Shown piece by piece: positions 1-12,298 of a DNA stretch of 64,000 bases. A program made the translations under genes and the position numbers. Numbering within the stretch: position 1 is the stretch's first letter; the number at the start of each line of letters is the position of its first letter. A model generated the notes under the pieces. That model did not search any database and was not told the origin of the DNA. It saw only the letters and a program-made list of their open reading frames with translations. The DNA is from Membranipora membranacea (Eukaryota > Bryozoa > Gymnolaemata > Cheilostomatida > Membraniporidae), in the NCBI GenBank assembly GCA_914767715.1, contig OU612073.1:14198001-14262000 (forward strand), in the 5' to 3' direction.

Positions 1-750
1 CCAGTATCGTAAGTAAGTAAGTAGCATCCCTGCAGTACCTATAGCGAGCTGTCTTACTGCTAGTCTGGAAATATAACCATAGCATGTAAAAATGGTCAGT
101 ACTTTAGGCACTGCATAGATATACTGTTCATATACATAAATACCTACAAACTACATGAACTGCTTGGTCAAAAGACCACTACAGCATGCATCAAAACATG
201 GTCGCTCGTTTTGCTCCACACAATATTAATTATGTATGACTAATTGCCTCTGAAAACTGTGCTGAACAACATCCAGGGACGATTTGGTAGCCCAAGTCCA
301 TGTAGAAACGGTGGATATAGTGTATTTACGGCATTGGCTGAAGTCTGAACAGTAGAGCTGAATCAGATGGGTCGAATTGGAATACCATTCCAAACTCTGT
401 CTCCCCTAAGAAAACTATAATATCACCAATAAAAAATAAAAAAGAAAGATTTATTTTTGTTTGGTAGGCATGAATAGCACATATCATATTGAATTTGAAT
501 GAAATCGTCGACTCGCTACTTGTTTTGATTTGAAGGTATTATAATCACATTCAGTCTCCCTCTGTAGGTTTTATGAAAATTGTTTCCCTCCTTGCATGAC
601 TGCCTTTGAATAATAAGTGCATGGGCTCTGAATGTTCTCTCTGAATGTTCTCAATTCATGAATGGTAGAATAAAAGTCTCTTTGATATGTATATGCATAG
701 ATCCCACCCTCAACAGCTGAGTGGGAAAAAGGATATCCAGCAATATCATA
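1..750. other. Non-coding flank, no gene seen
   Basis: No open frame of useful length and no recognisable family. It begins with a few GTAA units. It ends at the TTAA that borders the transposon-like element. Confidence 0.5.
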
Positions 751-2380
751 TTAAAGGAACTGTTGCGTCAGAAATACCCTGTACCAAGGGTTGGGCAGTA
801 GATAGCTATTGCCCTTGGCTTTCTATTTAACCCAAGTGATGTGTCAGGTTAATGACCCTGTGACGTAGGAGGGTCCTTATAATATTGCTCATGACTCAAG
901 GCAGTAATAACAAAGGCTATTCATGCATTGTAGTGATGTTATTGAATTCATACAAATGCAAACTAAGTGGGCTTTCTACAAATGATCTTCTGTGTCCACT
1001 AATTGGAGCATTGTCTATCATATAGAAGTAAATTTTGCTAAATTCGATTTTTTGAGTGACTCAATGGACCATTGTTTTGGTATTGCTCATGGATCACTGA
1101 ATTAGATTCTTCTCTTAGAATGGAAATAGTATCATAGCGTTATACGGTTAGGACACTAAACACAGGGACCCATCTGACTGTTATCTGATTGGCTGTCCCT
1201 AGTAGCATGAATAATTAGCCTGAGAAAGTGTCTTGTTTACAAAATTGCAAACAGTAACTATACCCCTACAGTGTCGATGATTAGGGCATTTCTAGATTGC
1301 TACTAGGGACTGGCTATTTTTGCAAGCCCTTTGTTTTGCAAAAGAAAGCTAATGATGCTATTCCAGATATGGAATTCAATGTCATGGATATACTAGGTAA
1401 TTCGGTTGCTTTCACAGCATGGTCTTTGGATTAGCCAATGACATGTTAGTATTTTGTGTTTGTCTATTGATACACAGCTTTGTAGTCTGTTTAGGTAATG
1501 AATAGTATTGGATAGTAAATTGAACACTATATCTATCGATGAGAGGGCAAATTTCTCAAGTGATTTTCGAAGGCTAGGTAAACAACAAACAGTCAACCAG
1601 CATGATATGATGCACTACTTTCAATCTGATAATTGATGAACACTCGTTCAAGTCCAGCAGGCAAGATTAAACTAAAAGCTGTCAACATACATAGAAGGAT
1701 ATTATATGCATGATAATAGGCTTCCTTGGGAATGGGACCTGTTATGTACTCTTAATCTGCATCGATGGAGCAGCGGCCAACCTATACTCTAAGTAAGTAT
1801 CGAGATAATATTTGATATGGTAGATTGAATTATTTTTTGTCAAGTCAAGAAGTATTACTCATTTGGTATTGTGTTGATGATACAATGGGTGCTGAACTGC
1901 TATCAAACCTGTAAAAATTTCCAAATTGACCAGTAAAAGTAGCTATTTATAGTTTTGGATGGGTGGAACAACAAATGACGGTAAAGCAAGCAATATCTCT
2001 GAGTCAAGAGGTTGTTCTTCAATTTATTTTTCATCCCACGCAAAAAACAGTCATTTTGATCACATTATATGAAATGGCATAAGATATGCCTGTGTATTGT
2101 GCGCTTTCGAACAGATAATTCTATATTATGATTGCTATTTTCACATTTTCTGTATACTGGTTCATTTTTGATTAGATAAAAGCTAAAAAAAGATGCTATT
2201 CCTTGAGCTGGTAAACTCTTCGAAACCCCCAAGCTAGCAGTGCCTGAGGAAGGTAGCAGTAGTACTAGGGCCTCAAGACGGATTCTGAGATATGCTCTCT
2301 CCATATTCAAGTGCTAATGCGCAGGCATCTTTTACAGGTACAAATCATAATTTATGTGCTACCCATGATTGTACTTTTGT

Positions 2381-2640
2381 GAGGTGGCTCAGTTGGTTAG
2401 AGCGCAGGACTCCATCAAGCAAGTGTTGAAGGTCGTGGGTTCGAATCCCACTGCAGTCCATCATCTATACTGGGGATTGGTTGGCCCCCAGGTGTGCTCC
2501 GACCTGCCTGCAAACTGAGAGAAAATTGGCGCAGATACTGCGGCCTCGCCATTAAGGCATTAATATTTCGCTGCCATGCCGAGTGATATGACATCCGATT
2601 TTAATCAACCTTTTTAATCAACCTACTCTACTTTGATCCG
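2381..2640 (+). repeat. tRNA-derived SINE, family A copy 1
   Basis: The head looks like a tRNA gene: an A-box-like GGCTCAGTTGGTTAGAGCG and a B box GGGTTCGAATCCCAC. It is followed by a body containing CAGGTGTGCTCCGACCTGCC. The same body recurs near 10.8, 20.4 and 28.3 kb, so this is a dispersed SINE and not a functional tRNA. The tail is AT-rich. Confidence 0.75.
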
Positions 2641-2920
2641 ATCCGAATTGTAAGGAAAATTTGGAAGCATGAATCACAATTTTGACTGTCATGTTTTGAC
2701 ATGGTATTATCTTGGTGGTCTTCATCTTGAGCTAACATGATCAATTACTATCCATGACACTATTATTAATAATAGTAAATTTTATCTGCCATAAGAAAAG
2801 AATGCTGTTTTGTTTGTTTTAGTCTTTGTAGGGTGCACTGGGTGTGTATTTGTATTTCATTTCTACACAGCAACATGATTGTGCAACCGGAATGAAAGTC
2901 ATGATAAATTGAAAGCAACG

Positions 2921-3141
2921 ATGGAAAATTACAGAGTCTTTGAAAACTGTAATGAATCTTTTGATATGATGATAGGAATGAATTATATCGAGGATGGGTG
3001 TTCTGAACAAGAATCTGACACAGATGATACAGTCTCTGATATTCTCGTCGAAGACCCAGAGTGGTTTCCAGAAGAGATTCAAGACCAAGATATACAAACT
3101 GGATCAACATCTCAGCTTCCAGATGAGTTCTTCACAAAACA
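2921..3141 (+). CDS. Hypothetical acidic exon inside the TTAA element
   Basis: An open frame starts at ATG 2921 and runs about 73 codons to a GTGAGT donor at 3142. The peptide is rich in Asp and Glu (for example EQESDTDDTVSDIL and EDPEWFPEEIQDQD). It lies inside the inverted repeats of the TTAA-flanked element, so it may be a leftover piece of the element's own protein. No domain is recognisable and no partner exon was found, so it could equally be a chance frame. Confidence 0.25.
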
Positions 3142-4852
3142 GTGAGTTTTTTTTTATGGATGTGGCAAACAAGAAAATATTACAACCTAAATGTTGGTTA
3201 AGTAAACTGTAGCAGTATCGCAGCAAAATCCCATGTTGAGACAATGTTTCACAGAAGTAATCATCGTCAAAATATGAAAATGCGATCGTTCCAATATTGA
3301 AGCTGTTTGATATTGAGAGTCTGCAGCTAATGCGTGATTGAAAGTATGTACAAGAATTTCTGTTTTCCAAGATCTTAGAAATATTGGGTTATTTTTCGCT
3401 CAATGATATGAGATTTTTTGGGTTTTTTTATCAGAATGCGTTAAACAACTGACCAAGAAGCAACCCAGTCCCTGATTAACTTGCACTCCTAACAACAAAT
3501 TTTCTTTAGCTGTTTAAATTTAGGATCAAGTGCACTGCATAATATATCATCTAACATGCAATGATTTGTTTAGCATCTCAGCCGTTCTCAGCACACATTG
3601 CATTTTTTCGCAGACACCTGGCAGCAGCTGACAGCTAAGGAACTTTTGGCAATCATCACTGGCACACATCAACCATTACAGAGAAATCAGTCTTCAGCTG
3701 TAATATGCTGCTCATACAATCTTTGTCTTGCCTCCTGTGTCGCCTGCACAGCAGCTTACTCTCCAGGTTGCGCTGTCTGTTCGCCACGCCATCCAGAAGA
3801 AAAACTGCCTTAGTTTCTCTGAACACTATTTGATGGAAGCCTCTGTAGCCGCCCCAGAGCATAGTCTCACCCTCACTGTAACTTGAACTTGAATCAGCGA
3901 TGTTGAACCTCCTAGCCATAATCAGCTTATGAATAAGTAATTCTGTGGCATCTTTGCAATCTATGAACCAGCATGTTATACAAATATATCTGTATAATCT
4001 TTGTCTGTATTCCAAATTATTTTACACCATAGTGCTAAATAAATAAACAACTGTTGTTGGGGGGGGGGGGGCTTATTTTATTTTGACCACAATGCAATCT
4101 TGCCTGACAGAATAGGTTAATCATGTTCCATTTCATCATGCATATTATTTGTTAGTGATCCAGAATGGATAACAACTCTTTTCACAAGCCCTAGCATGAG
4201 ATGTTGGTAAAATAAGTTCAACATGGGATCTTTGAGTCATCGAACCAGCTAAGTAATTGTTTGTGTTTAACCAAGTTCAAAGTCAGATCGAGTTCTGTAA
4301 CTGTATGGTATTCAAATCATCAAACTCGCTGTTTCTTTATCTATATCTCTTATTATTTTGAAAATAGGTTTGAGTGAATCCTCATAAGGCTGCAAACTGG
4401 TTATTACAGTTATACAAACACCAAGGATGGTTGCTATAGCTTTCAAATTACGAATAAATACACACTATTCATGATTTTATCATCAGTGAACGGCGTAAGT
4501 TGAATAATTGTTGATGTAAACAATCTGTGGATAATATAAACACTCTTGGTCTCCTCTGTAGCGAACATTGTGTCACATGACATCGTTTGCATTGAAGCCC
4601 GAATCATTCAGGTGTTACCATGGCAATGTAACAACAACAACAAAAGATTTGGGAAATCCAGTTCAGACCTGCCTGGAAAAGTATCAGACTTGCCATATAT
4701 TTTTTGATAACCGACTAATTAAATTTTTAATTACAACTCAATTTCAAATTTTTTTGTTTCTTATAAGTAATGAGTAGTGCATTTCTAAATTATTGCTGCC
4801 TCTTTTAGTGATTTTATGGAATAGCACAATTCTGACGCAACAGTTCCTTTAA

Positions 4853-5717
4853 TTGTTGGCTCTTCAATCTCAATTACAACAATAAACAGCTGCTGGAGCA
4901 GAGATACTAACATCACAAACCCTCAGAATGATCAATTATAGAACCCCAATTACACTTTTTAAATTCATGTCTGTGAAACTTCCAGTTGCCTCCCCTACAC
5001 CCCAGTTGCCCAGGCTATGGCAGATTGTCACATTCGCCACAGAAAACTGACGACCCATCACATTGGATTATTTGTTAATTGCAAGACACAATGTCCAGTC
5101 ATTGGAATTGGGTGCATGAAAATTGAAAACACAGCAGCTGTGCAAATATGATATCATACAGAGCCTGATGCAGTATTTAGGGGCTGTGAGGGCTTTTGTG
5201 ATTTTATGAGGCGGTATTGGAAGGGTATCTTCAGGTCTTGACAAACAGTCATGTGGCTTAGTACATAAACTCAGATCATCTGACAGAACAAAAATGATTA
5301 GGTCAATACCAATTGATTTGACTAGGCCTCTTGTTATATCTGTATGATCAGGAATCAAGGTCAAAAATCTCTTATAGTTATATACTTATTTATCAGCTCT
5401 CTCATTGGGCGAACTACAGCGAAGAGAATCAAAACAGCATGTTTATGTCCAGATGAAAATTTCAAAATAAATTTATTACTGAGACACTATTACATTTTCT
5501 AAGTCAAAAATAATTTATTGTTAGCAGATCAATAAGGTCATGAATGAAGAAAGCAGGTCATCAAAGCATTTTTATGTGAAGCCTTAATTTTAGCAGATTA
5601 CAATTTGTATCACGCTCTTATTGTCATCCATATCCATTTTGGCAGCGTTTCACTCTATATTGCAAAAATTAGTAAGAAAACCACAAAAGATCGATGGAAC
5701 CTTTGATCTGTACACCA
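4853..5717. other. Intergenic, no gene seen
   Basis: This stretch lies between the TTAA-flanked element and the hAT element. No supported gene, RNA or repeat was recognised. Confidence 0.4.
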
Positions 5718-5762
5718 GGAGAAACAAGGGTTCTCAACCTTTTGGGTAGCAAAATCCGATCT

Positions 5763-5800
5763 CTCAGGTGCGAAGCACCTGAGCCGTGGCGCGAAGCGCC
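5763..5800. repeat. Tandem GCGAAGC mini-hairpins
   Basis: At 5763-5783 CTCAGGTGC and GCACCTGAG pair across a GAA turn. At 5788-5800 GGCGC and GCGCC pair across another GAA turn. Both centre on GCGAAGC, a heptamer known to form an unusually stable DNA mini-hairpin. They sit about 40 bp inside the left end of the hAT element and are far more GC-rich than the surroundings. Confidence 0.8.
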
Positions 5801-5952
5801 GAGACGCGCCGAGACAATCAGCTGGGGGGTTTTTTCAATCATTTAGAGTAAAATATCGAAGCAGAATTGATAGAAATGATAGTGTTTGAGGGTTATATTT
5901 TCACCTATTGTTTTGGCGAATGTTTTAGAAAACTAGAAATATAAAACTACAA

Positions 5953-6950
5953 CTATATAACTTTGTCCTTTCTACTATTACTCTCATCAATCATCAGTGA
6001 GAAGGGAGTACTTTGAATGGCCTTGATAACATTATCCGAATAGTGTTGGCCAACAGTTTTCGCCACATTAGTACACTTGGTGGCCGCACATGTTATTGAT
6101 TGCACCACTTTGCTATCAGGTGCGATGCGTTTCAACAATCTATAAAAAGAACCTTCTATTAAAATCACATCAGCATAAATTTCACAGAGGCTGTGTTCAT
6201 ATAGGCATCACAGTATATTTACTTACGTACAAGTTAACCTGCATGCTCATTGGTCATCGGTGCAAGCCCTACCAGCCATGCGATCGTTAAATTGGTGGGA
6301 GTTTATATAGTTTTAAAAGTGATCTTGTTTATCACAGCTTGGACAGATTAACCCTGCCATTATCTACTTACTGCATTAGTTCTGTGGAAGAGTTGAAGCT
6401 GGAGTTTGACTTAGCGATATATTGACAAAGCAAGATCTCGCTGGTAAGAACCTGACTTTGGTGGTCTCGCTCCTCCACTGTCATGGATGATGCCTTCACA
6501 CCAAATGAGAACAGACTCCGCTGTCCAGCAGCTGCCTTTACTGAATCTTTGTGCATGTTAGTGGATATGTGTCTCTCAATATCCTTCATCCCAGATGAGA
6601 TCGCTAACACAGCCTGGCATACAGTGCATTTTACTTTGGATTTATCAGGCGCTTTACAAAATGTTCCTGGTGCTGACTTATTCAGCTCATCAAGCATGTT
6701 TCCAGATGATGTTGCACTGCCTCTTTGAATGGTGTTTTTGGGATTCAGAAACACTTGGTCTGGAGTCTTGTGCATGGCCACTACTACTAACATCAGAAGA
6801 ATCACTAACCCTAACAACAACTTCATAGTCATCATTCTCCTCATCGGTCTCATGCTGTTTCTTGCTCTTCTTGGGGATTCTCACTACACTGCTTTCATTT
6901 GATGAAGTAGCTCTTCGTTTGTTTTGTTTACCTGACTTTTTAGGAGGCAT
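5953..6950 (-). pseudogene. hAT transposase N-terminal part, broken
   Basis: The frame starts at 6950 with MPPKKSGKQNKRR, a basic N-terminus. It then has to shift frame between about 6760 and 6735 to continue. The second frame holds a BED-like zinc finger (KCTVCQAVLAIS, then ERHISTNMH; Cys-x2-Cys then His, His). It ends at a GTAAGT donor at 6371. A following exon from about 6190 (acceptor CACAG) reads LLKRIAPDSKVVQSITC and then FSLMIDESNS, which is typical of the start of hAT catalytic domains. A stop at 5953 ends it there. The rest of the catalytic core and the dimerisation region are missing. One frameshift plus the truncation make it a pseudogene. Confidence 0.7.
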
Positions 6951-7907
6951 TGTAGCAGAGAAGATTCAGTTTACCAGGTGGAATGAAGAAGTGTAGGACA
7001 GGACAGGGCCAGCATGGGGATTTCACACCTGTCTGCTAAACCCATTATCTTATTTGTTTATTAGACCAGGAATAGCACTGCAGGAATTATAGACCAACTA
7101 CTTTTATTAAAAATCTAAGCCTGAAAACATATTCAGACTATCTAGCGAGTACAATATAATGTTTTATATTTAGCTGTGAGTGATAAAACAGCAGGTTGAG
7201 AAGGATAAATTACACAGTACTGGTTGATATCATTCTGCGCATGCTCAGCTCTGGGCATGAGCTGATCTCTGCAAAATTGAGTCTCGGAAATCCGAAGCCA
7301 TCTGATTGGCTACCTGCTCTGGTGACATACTCCCCAAAGCGTGAGGATTTGTTATTAATAGTTATCCTCTCTCGTCATTATTAGCTGATTTTGATTGACA
7401 GTTTATACAGGGTATATCCCATTTCCCCTTTCCAAAGTTGCAGTCAGAACCCAAACTAAACTCATTGTTCTTGCACATGTGCAAATTCAAGTCACGCGTG
7501 TTGCATACATAGCCTTACGACACCTGCTTCGTGGTAATGATAGCCTAGTTTATCAGTGATCTACATGCCCAGTCAGATCACGAGAGTCAGTATGGGTTGA
7601 TATTGAAGACAATCTATGGAACTAGGGACCAAAACAAATGCAAAAAAAAACAATATTGATAGTAGTTAGAGCAGAGAGAGGAATGTTGAAAAGCTGTAGC
7701 TGTAATCTGTGAGTTTTTGGCACAGATTTAAGGAAACCAATGACTGATGCAAGCACTTATTGAGCACTTTTGTATGTGTGAAGAAGGATTTGGTAATAAA
7801 TCAGAGCTTTAGCATTATTTTACAAAATCCTCCAGACACCCATGAAAAGGCCCAAAATTTGAGCTAGCTTGGATAAAATCCGAGTAGTTGAGAACCCTGG
7901 GAGAAAC

Positions 7908-8344
7908 GATTGTTAACAGATGAAAAGTATTCGATTCTTTCCCCCTTATTGTAATAAATCGGTAAAAGTGGTAAAATTTTCAGATATCAGATCTGAATAT
8001 ATACCATGCATGACGACCTTCCAGACTAGAATGCACTAGGCTCAGAATCAGGGACAGGGATGATCGATAAAGAAGCTGTTAGGGTTACCGATAGAAAGCT
8101 TGTAGACCACCTGCTTTGCTGACGGTGGGAAGGGAAGGTGTGCTGAGGATACTTCCTCTGAGAAGGATTCAGTTTCGAATAATTCAGTGGGTTCTGAGGT
8201 GTTATTTGCGAGATCACCTGGTGCTGTTAAGTTTCAAAATTAAGTTCTCTAAGTATGTGAGACAAACAAAAAACATCTAAATTGTAGGAAACAGTTGAAC
8301 GGGCATGCAAGATACAAGATGCAACTTATATTATTACTGAAATA
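7908..8344. other. Intergenic, no gene seen
   Basis: Short frames only; no feature supported. Confidence 0.4.
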
Positions 8345-8715
8345 TAGGCCTGATCCAGGTTCGATTCCCGGCGCCAGTGGTCATTTCTGATTTGGCACTG
8401 GCAAGCCATTCATCCTGGCCAGGTCTGCTCGGATCAGGACCATGTATACAGGAGGTATACTGTGTGCTTCCATGCAGTATAAAGGTCCCCCTCTGCCTTT
8501 CTGAACAGAGAGTAGCCGGCAATGCGGGCAAGGGTATAGCAATGAACTAAACCATAGGGTATAGGGCAACTAACCCCACCTAGGGTGGTCATATGAGACC
8601 TAGTGTATAGAAAGACCATACTTGGAGGCAGCAGCTGATAACCAGCTCTCTGTTGGACAGGGAGGCAAACATATGGACTCGATTACAAGAATGAAGATGA
8701 CTATGCTAGAGCTAT
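8345..8715 (+). repeat. 5'-truncated SINE, family B
   Basis: It begins at a B-box-like GGTTCGATTCCCGGCGCC, the 3' half of a tRNA-like head. It continues into a GC-richer body unlike the flanks and ends near TGAAGATGACTATGCTAGAG. The A box is absent, so the copy is 5'-truncated. The exact 3' end is uncertain. Confidence 0.45.
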
Positions 8716-10195
8716 TTTATCCCATGTAATTACTCTTGAGGAAAAAAAAGAACATAGCCATCTAAATAAATGAAAAGGCCCAAGTGAGTCGTAACTGATT
8801 ACTTATATCTAAAGAGAAAATGTAGTATTGTAAAATTGTCCCCTTGTCATCTGGTTAGATAGAAGGATATTGGCAATCACTGATAGATCCAAAGGAAAAA
8901 ACTCAGCATGTAGTGCAGATCATGTTGCCAATTTGTAAAGAATGGATTCGTTAGGGGTGCTGATATAGCCTTGTCACTCGGTTACATCTTTAGTAGCCCG
9001 GTGACAAGGCTAGTGCTGAGAATGAACCCTTAGTTTACTCTGCCGTTGATTACTTTCTCAACATTAATTGTTACGCTGATTTGCATATCTTTACCATCAA
9101 CAAAGAAGAGCCTGCTGTAAAATTTTTAAATGGACAATTTGGAGTCATGTAGCTGGGAAACCATATGTATTTCTACCACTTTCTAGGTGAATTTCTTTAA
9201 TAAAATTGATGGGGGATACATATCAAGTTCAGCAATGGAAAAATTCTAATTCTAAAAAAATGATGTACTGCTGCTTTTGCTTTCATCAAAGCAGGAGAAA
9301 ATTGAATGATGCTCTCCCTATAAGCACTAGACAATGCCAGGTGAACGCTTTATGTTGACTTGCCTTAATAATATACCTGCCTTCCATTCTTAACTTACTA
9401 ACTTATTAATTGAAGATAGAAAATTTAAAAAGATTCTGATTCTGGAATTCTTAATGATTAATTATTTGAAAAGAGATATTATTGCCAAGTCTGTAAATAG
9501 TATCGGCTTACGATATGCAGATGCTCATATGGGTCCGAAACTGGGCCTCTACTTGAAAAACTGTGAGAAACGGATCGTACACAACAAGGTGTAGTTGGAT
9601 TTTTCCAAGTCTACTCTGTTTTGAGCGAGTGAAATATTTTTTTTCTCAAAGGCCTTATGTGTGGGTGCACTTTCCACTTTGCTCAAGAGTTGTGTTACAA
9701 ATAATTATTATGATTAAAGATTTTATTATGATTCTTACAGGTTCCATTTATAATTATTCAAGCCACATACGGGTCACTATACTCATTAATATTGTGCACA
9801 GCTCTGACACTATTTTATGCATTTACGAGCAATCAGAAATTAATCCACTCCATAGAAATTAATACACTAAGCACCGAAAGCACAGAATCTTGAGAACTGT
9901 ATAGTCGGATAGGTGCTGCCTGATAAATCTTTTGTCAAGCATACCAATGAATCAGTTAAAAATGCAACAAAATATTATTGAATGCCTGTGACTATCACAA
10001 TTAAAATTAAATGAAAAGAAATACATATACATATTATATATATATTAACATTTATTCTGCGATTCCTAATTAATCAGACCTGAACTTCTCTTTGGCTCTC
10101 GGAAGTTATATCGATGCTCGGTGACTGAAGATTCCTACGGTAGCTTCGCGGCTTTTTTTTAATAAGTTTTCAAAATTTAATTCTGCTGCGTGACT
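8716..10195. other. Intergenic, no gene seen
   Basis: Contains a 12-bp perfect inverted repeat (TAGCCTTGTCAC at 8966-8977, complement at 9001-9012). No coding region was recognised. Short frames near 9.6 kb look random. Confidence 0.4.
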
Positions 10196-10198
10196 GTT

Positions 10199-10460
10199 GC
10201 TATATACTATATACTATATATAAACACTATTAACTATATAGTATATACTATATACTATATACTGTATACTTTATACTAAATACTAAATACTAAATACTAA
10301 ATACTAAATACTATATACTATATAATATATTCTATATACTATTTACTATATAACATATACTGTTTACTGTATAATATATACTATATACTATATAATATAT
10401 TCAATATACTATATACAATATAATATATACTGTATTACTATATACTATATACTGTATACT
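10199..10460. repeat. TATACTA minisatellite
   Basis: Degenerate tandem units of TATACTA or AATACTA run for about 260 bp. Unit variants are grouped in blocks, which suggests slippage. Confidence 0.85.
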
Positions 10461-10794
10461 GCTGCTCTGCATGAAGGTTTAGATGATACTGCTCTCATGG
10501 TCGCCTGAAATGACACCGATCTGCTCGACGGTTCAATCGCTACTCTTCTGATCAGCGATCCAAATGTTACTCTCTCAGACTATAGACATAGACCTAAGAT
10601 TTAGTTATTACTGCTCCAATGATGTGCACATGACACAGTTGTAGCAGGTAAATTCGCTTTGATGATATTAGTGGTGTATTAATGTCATTGTAGTTGGCTT
10701 CTTTTATTATTAGTTAGCAGTTATGTGATGTGCAGTTTCCAGTTGTGGTTATAATCGGTATGAAGTGATATGGTAGATGATAGGAACAAAGTCA

Positions 10795-11005
10795 GATGTC
10801 ACATCACACGCCACATCCCGGAGCATGGGCGGCAATATATTTATTGCCTTATGGGCTAGGCTGCAATGTCTGCGCCAGGTTGCTCTCTGGTTGTAGGCAG
10901 GTCGGAGCACCCAGTAGTCAGTGGACTGCAGTGGGATTCGAACACATGACCTTCATCACTTGCATGCTGAAGGTCTGGCGTTCTAACCAACACTGTATAA
11001 AAAAA
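10795..11005 (-). repeat. tRNA-derived SINE, family A copy 2
   Basis: Read on the - strand it has GTTGGTTAGAACGCCAGACC, a B box TGTTCGAATCCCACTGCAGT, then GTGCTCCGACCTGCCT. These match the body of the copies at 2.4 and 20.4 kb. Confidence 0.7.
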
Positions 11006-12298
11006 AAAGGGGGAGGGGAAGACGCAGTATCCAAACCCAAAACCATTAAGATATAAACCAATACTTTGTATGTGAATGAGCTCTTTATCTTATCTTGATT
11101 TGTAGTGAAAAAGAGTTACATATAGTTCTATTAGGCAGTCACACATCCAGCAACCCATGCATGGCAACACAGGCTGTCTCCATAGGCATACCTGATGGAC
11201 CGTAAAAATGCCTAATGAGTGTCCTATTAAATTTTACCTAAAGGTAAATTTTACCTATTGGTACCTAGCGAAACTGCAGTGTGTTAAAGTGCTATATGAT
11301 ATCTAGTGTAGTTAGTACCTGTTGGTAGCTATTCTGTTATGTATTTCTCAAGAAGTGTCATGACAATAAGAATAATGTGTCTGCAAAGTGTGCAGCATTC
11401 ACTACCATTTATTTGAAAGATGCCTGGAGTTTATCTTCTTGCATGTCAATGGGATGGCGTAGGATGGTATTTATGTGTCCGCATCAACAATTATTTGAAA
11501 AATAAATCTGCCATAAAATTAGGACAGGGTTTTCACACCCTGACAAAACTCCCTAACAGTCTCAACAATATTTTTTGGGATTGAATCCTTCAAACGGCAA
11601 GAATGACTATTGCCAGGTAAAGCAGTGATATGTAGGAGATGCTCAGGACCAAGGAATTATCACAACCACCTTGACACCTGAGGGTGCTAGCAGGTGAACC
11701 TTGTGTTTGCATGTATGTTTAAGGGAACTTTCTATAGTGACCGCTCTGAAAGCTCGACAGTGTTTCAACTTAGAGCTATAAAGTGGTGCTTTGTCCCCCA
11801 CCACCGCCATTCTTAGCTAAAAATCAAAAGGAGGAAGGGAGATGAGGGGGAAGGAGGGGAGGTGAAGCATATACCCATGGGGCCGATACCCCCTGGCTGA
11901 TTCGATGATAAAGATGAGTTGGATAAACTTTAAGCTATGAGTGAATTGATAGTGAATTGATATTAATTGATACCAGCAGTTCCACCTAACATTTATCAAC
12001 ACTGGATACTCCTTCCTTCTTAATTTCTTAGAATTATCAAATAATAGGTTCATAAATTTGCCTACTTGTGAAAATTCTTGTTGATTTGAAAGCCCTGCAA
12101 TAAATCCTAATTTATGTGGCTAACATTAAGACGTATATGCTCACATTAATCAGTTGTCCCTTGATCAAATCTATCATTTTTGGTCATGGTGAATGTGAAG
12201 CACGCTTGATTATATGGAACTGAAAACACTGTACACAATGGTGTTGAAACCTCCATCATTCATTTAGTGAATGAAAGTGCTAGTGGTAAGGTGATAAA
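11006..12298. other. 5' flank of the + strand phospholipase gene
   Basis: No coding region recognised. Includes a short A/T palindrome near 11229-11252. No TATA or initiator was convincing enough to call. The upstream end of the first exon cannot be fixed from sequence alone. Confidence 0.4.

Larger units (their letters stand above)
755..4848. mobile_element. TTAA-flanked DNA transposon, Kolobok-like
   Basis: A perfect 19-bp inverted repeat, AGGAACTGTTGCGTCAGAA, lies at 755-773 and as its reverse complement at 4830-4848. Each copy is bordered on the outside by TTAA (751-754 and 4849-4852). This arrangement is what TTAA-inserting cut-and-paste elements leave. piggyBac ends usually start with CC, so the AG-rich start points rather to the Kolobok superfamily; that assignment is inference. 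The 4.1-kb interior carries a SINE (2381-2640) and one acidic exon-like frame (2921-3141), but no intact transposase was recognised. It is probably a non-autonomous or decayed copy. Confidence 0.7.
5726..7899. mobile_element. hAT DNA transposon with 8-bp target duplication
   Basis: The left end reads AGGGTTCTCAACCTTTTGGG. The right end, reverse complemented, reads CAGGGTTCTCAACTACTCGG. Both continue to an AAAATCCG or GGATTTT segment. The 8-bp word GGAGAAAC lies directly outside both ends (5718-5725 and 7900-7907). CAGGGTTCTCAAC-type ends with an 8-bp duplication are typical of hAT elements. The interior carries a broken transposase on the - strand and, close to the left end, two very stable hairpins. 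At 2.2 kb it is shorter than an autonomous hAT, so it is probably an internally deleted copy. Confidence 0.85.

Noticed and set aside
3656-4015. 119-codon frame on the - strand inside the TTAA element
   Set aside because: No recognisable domain, no good splice sites and unusual composition; cannot be separated from a chance frame.
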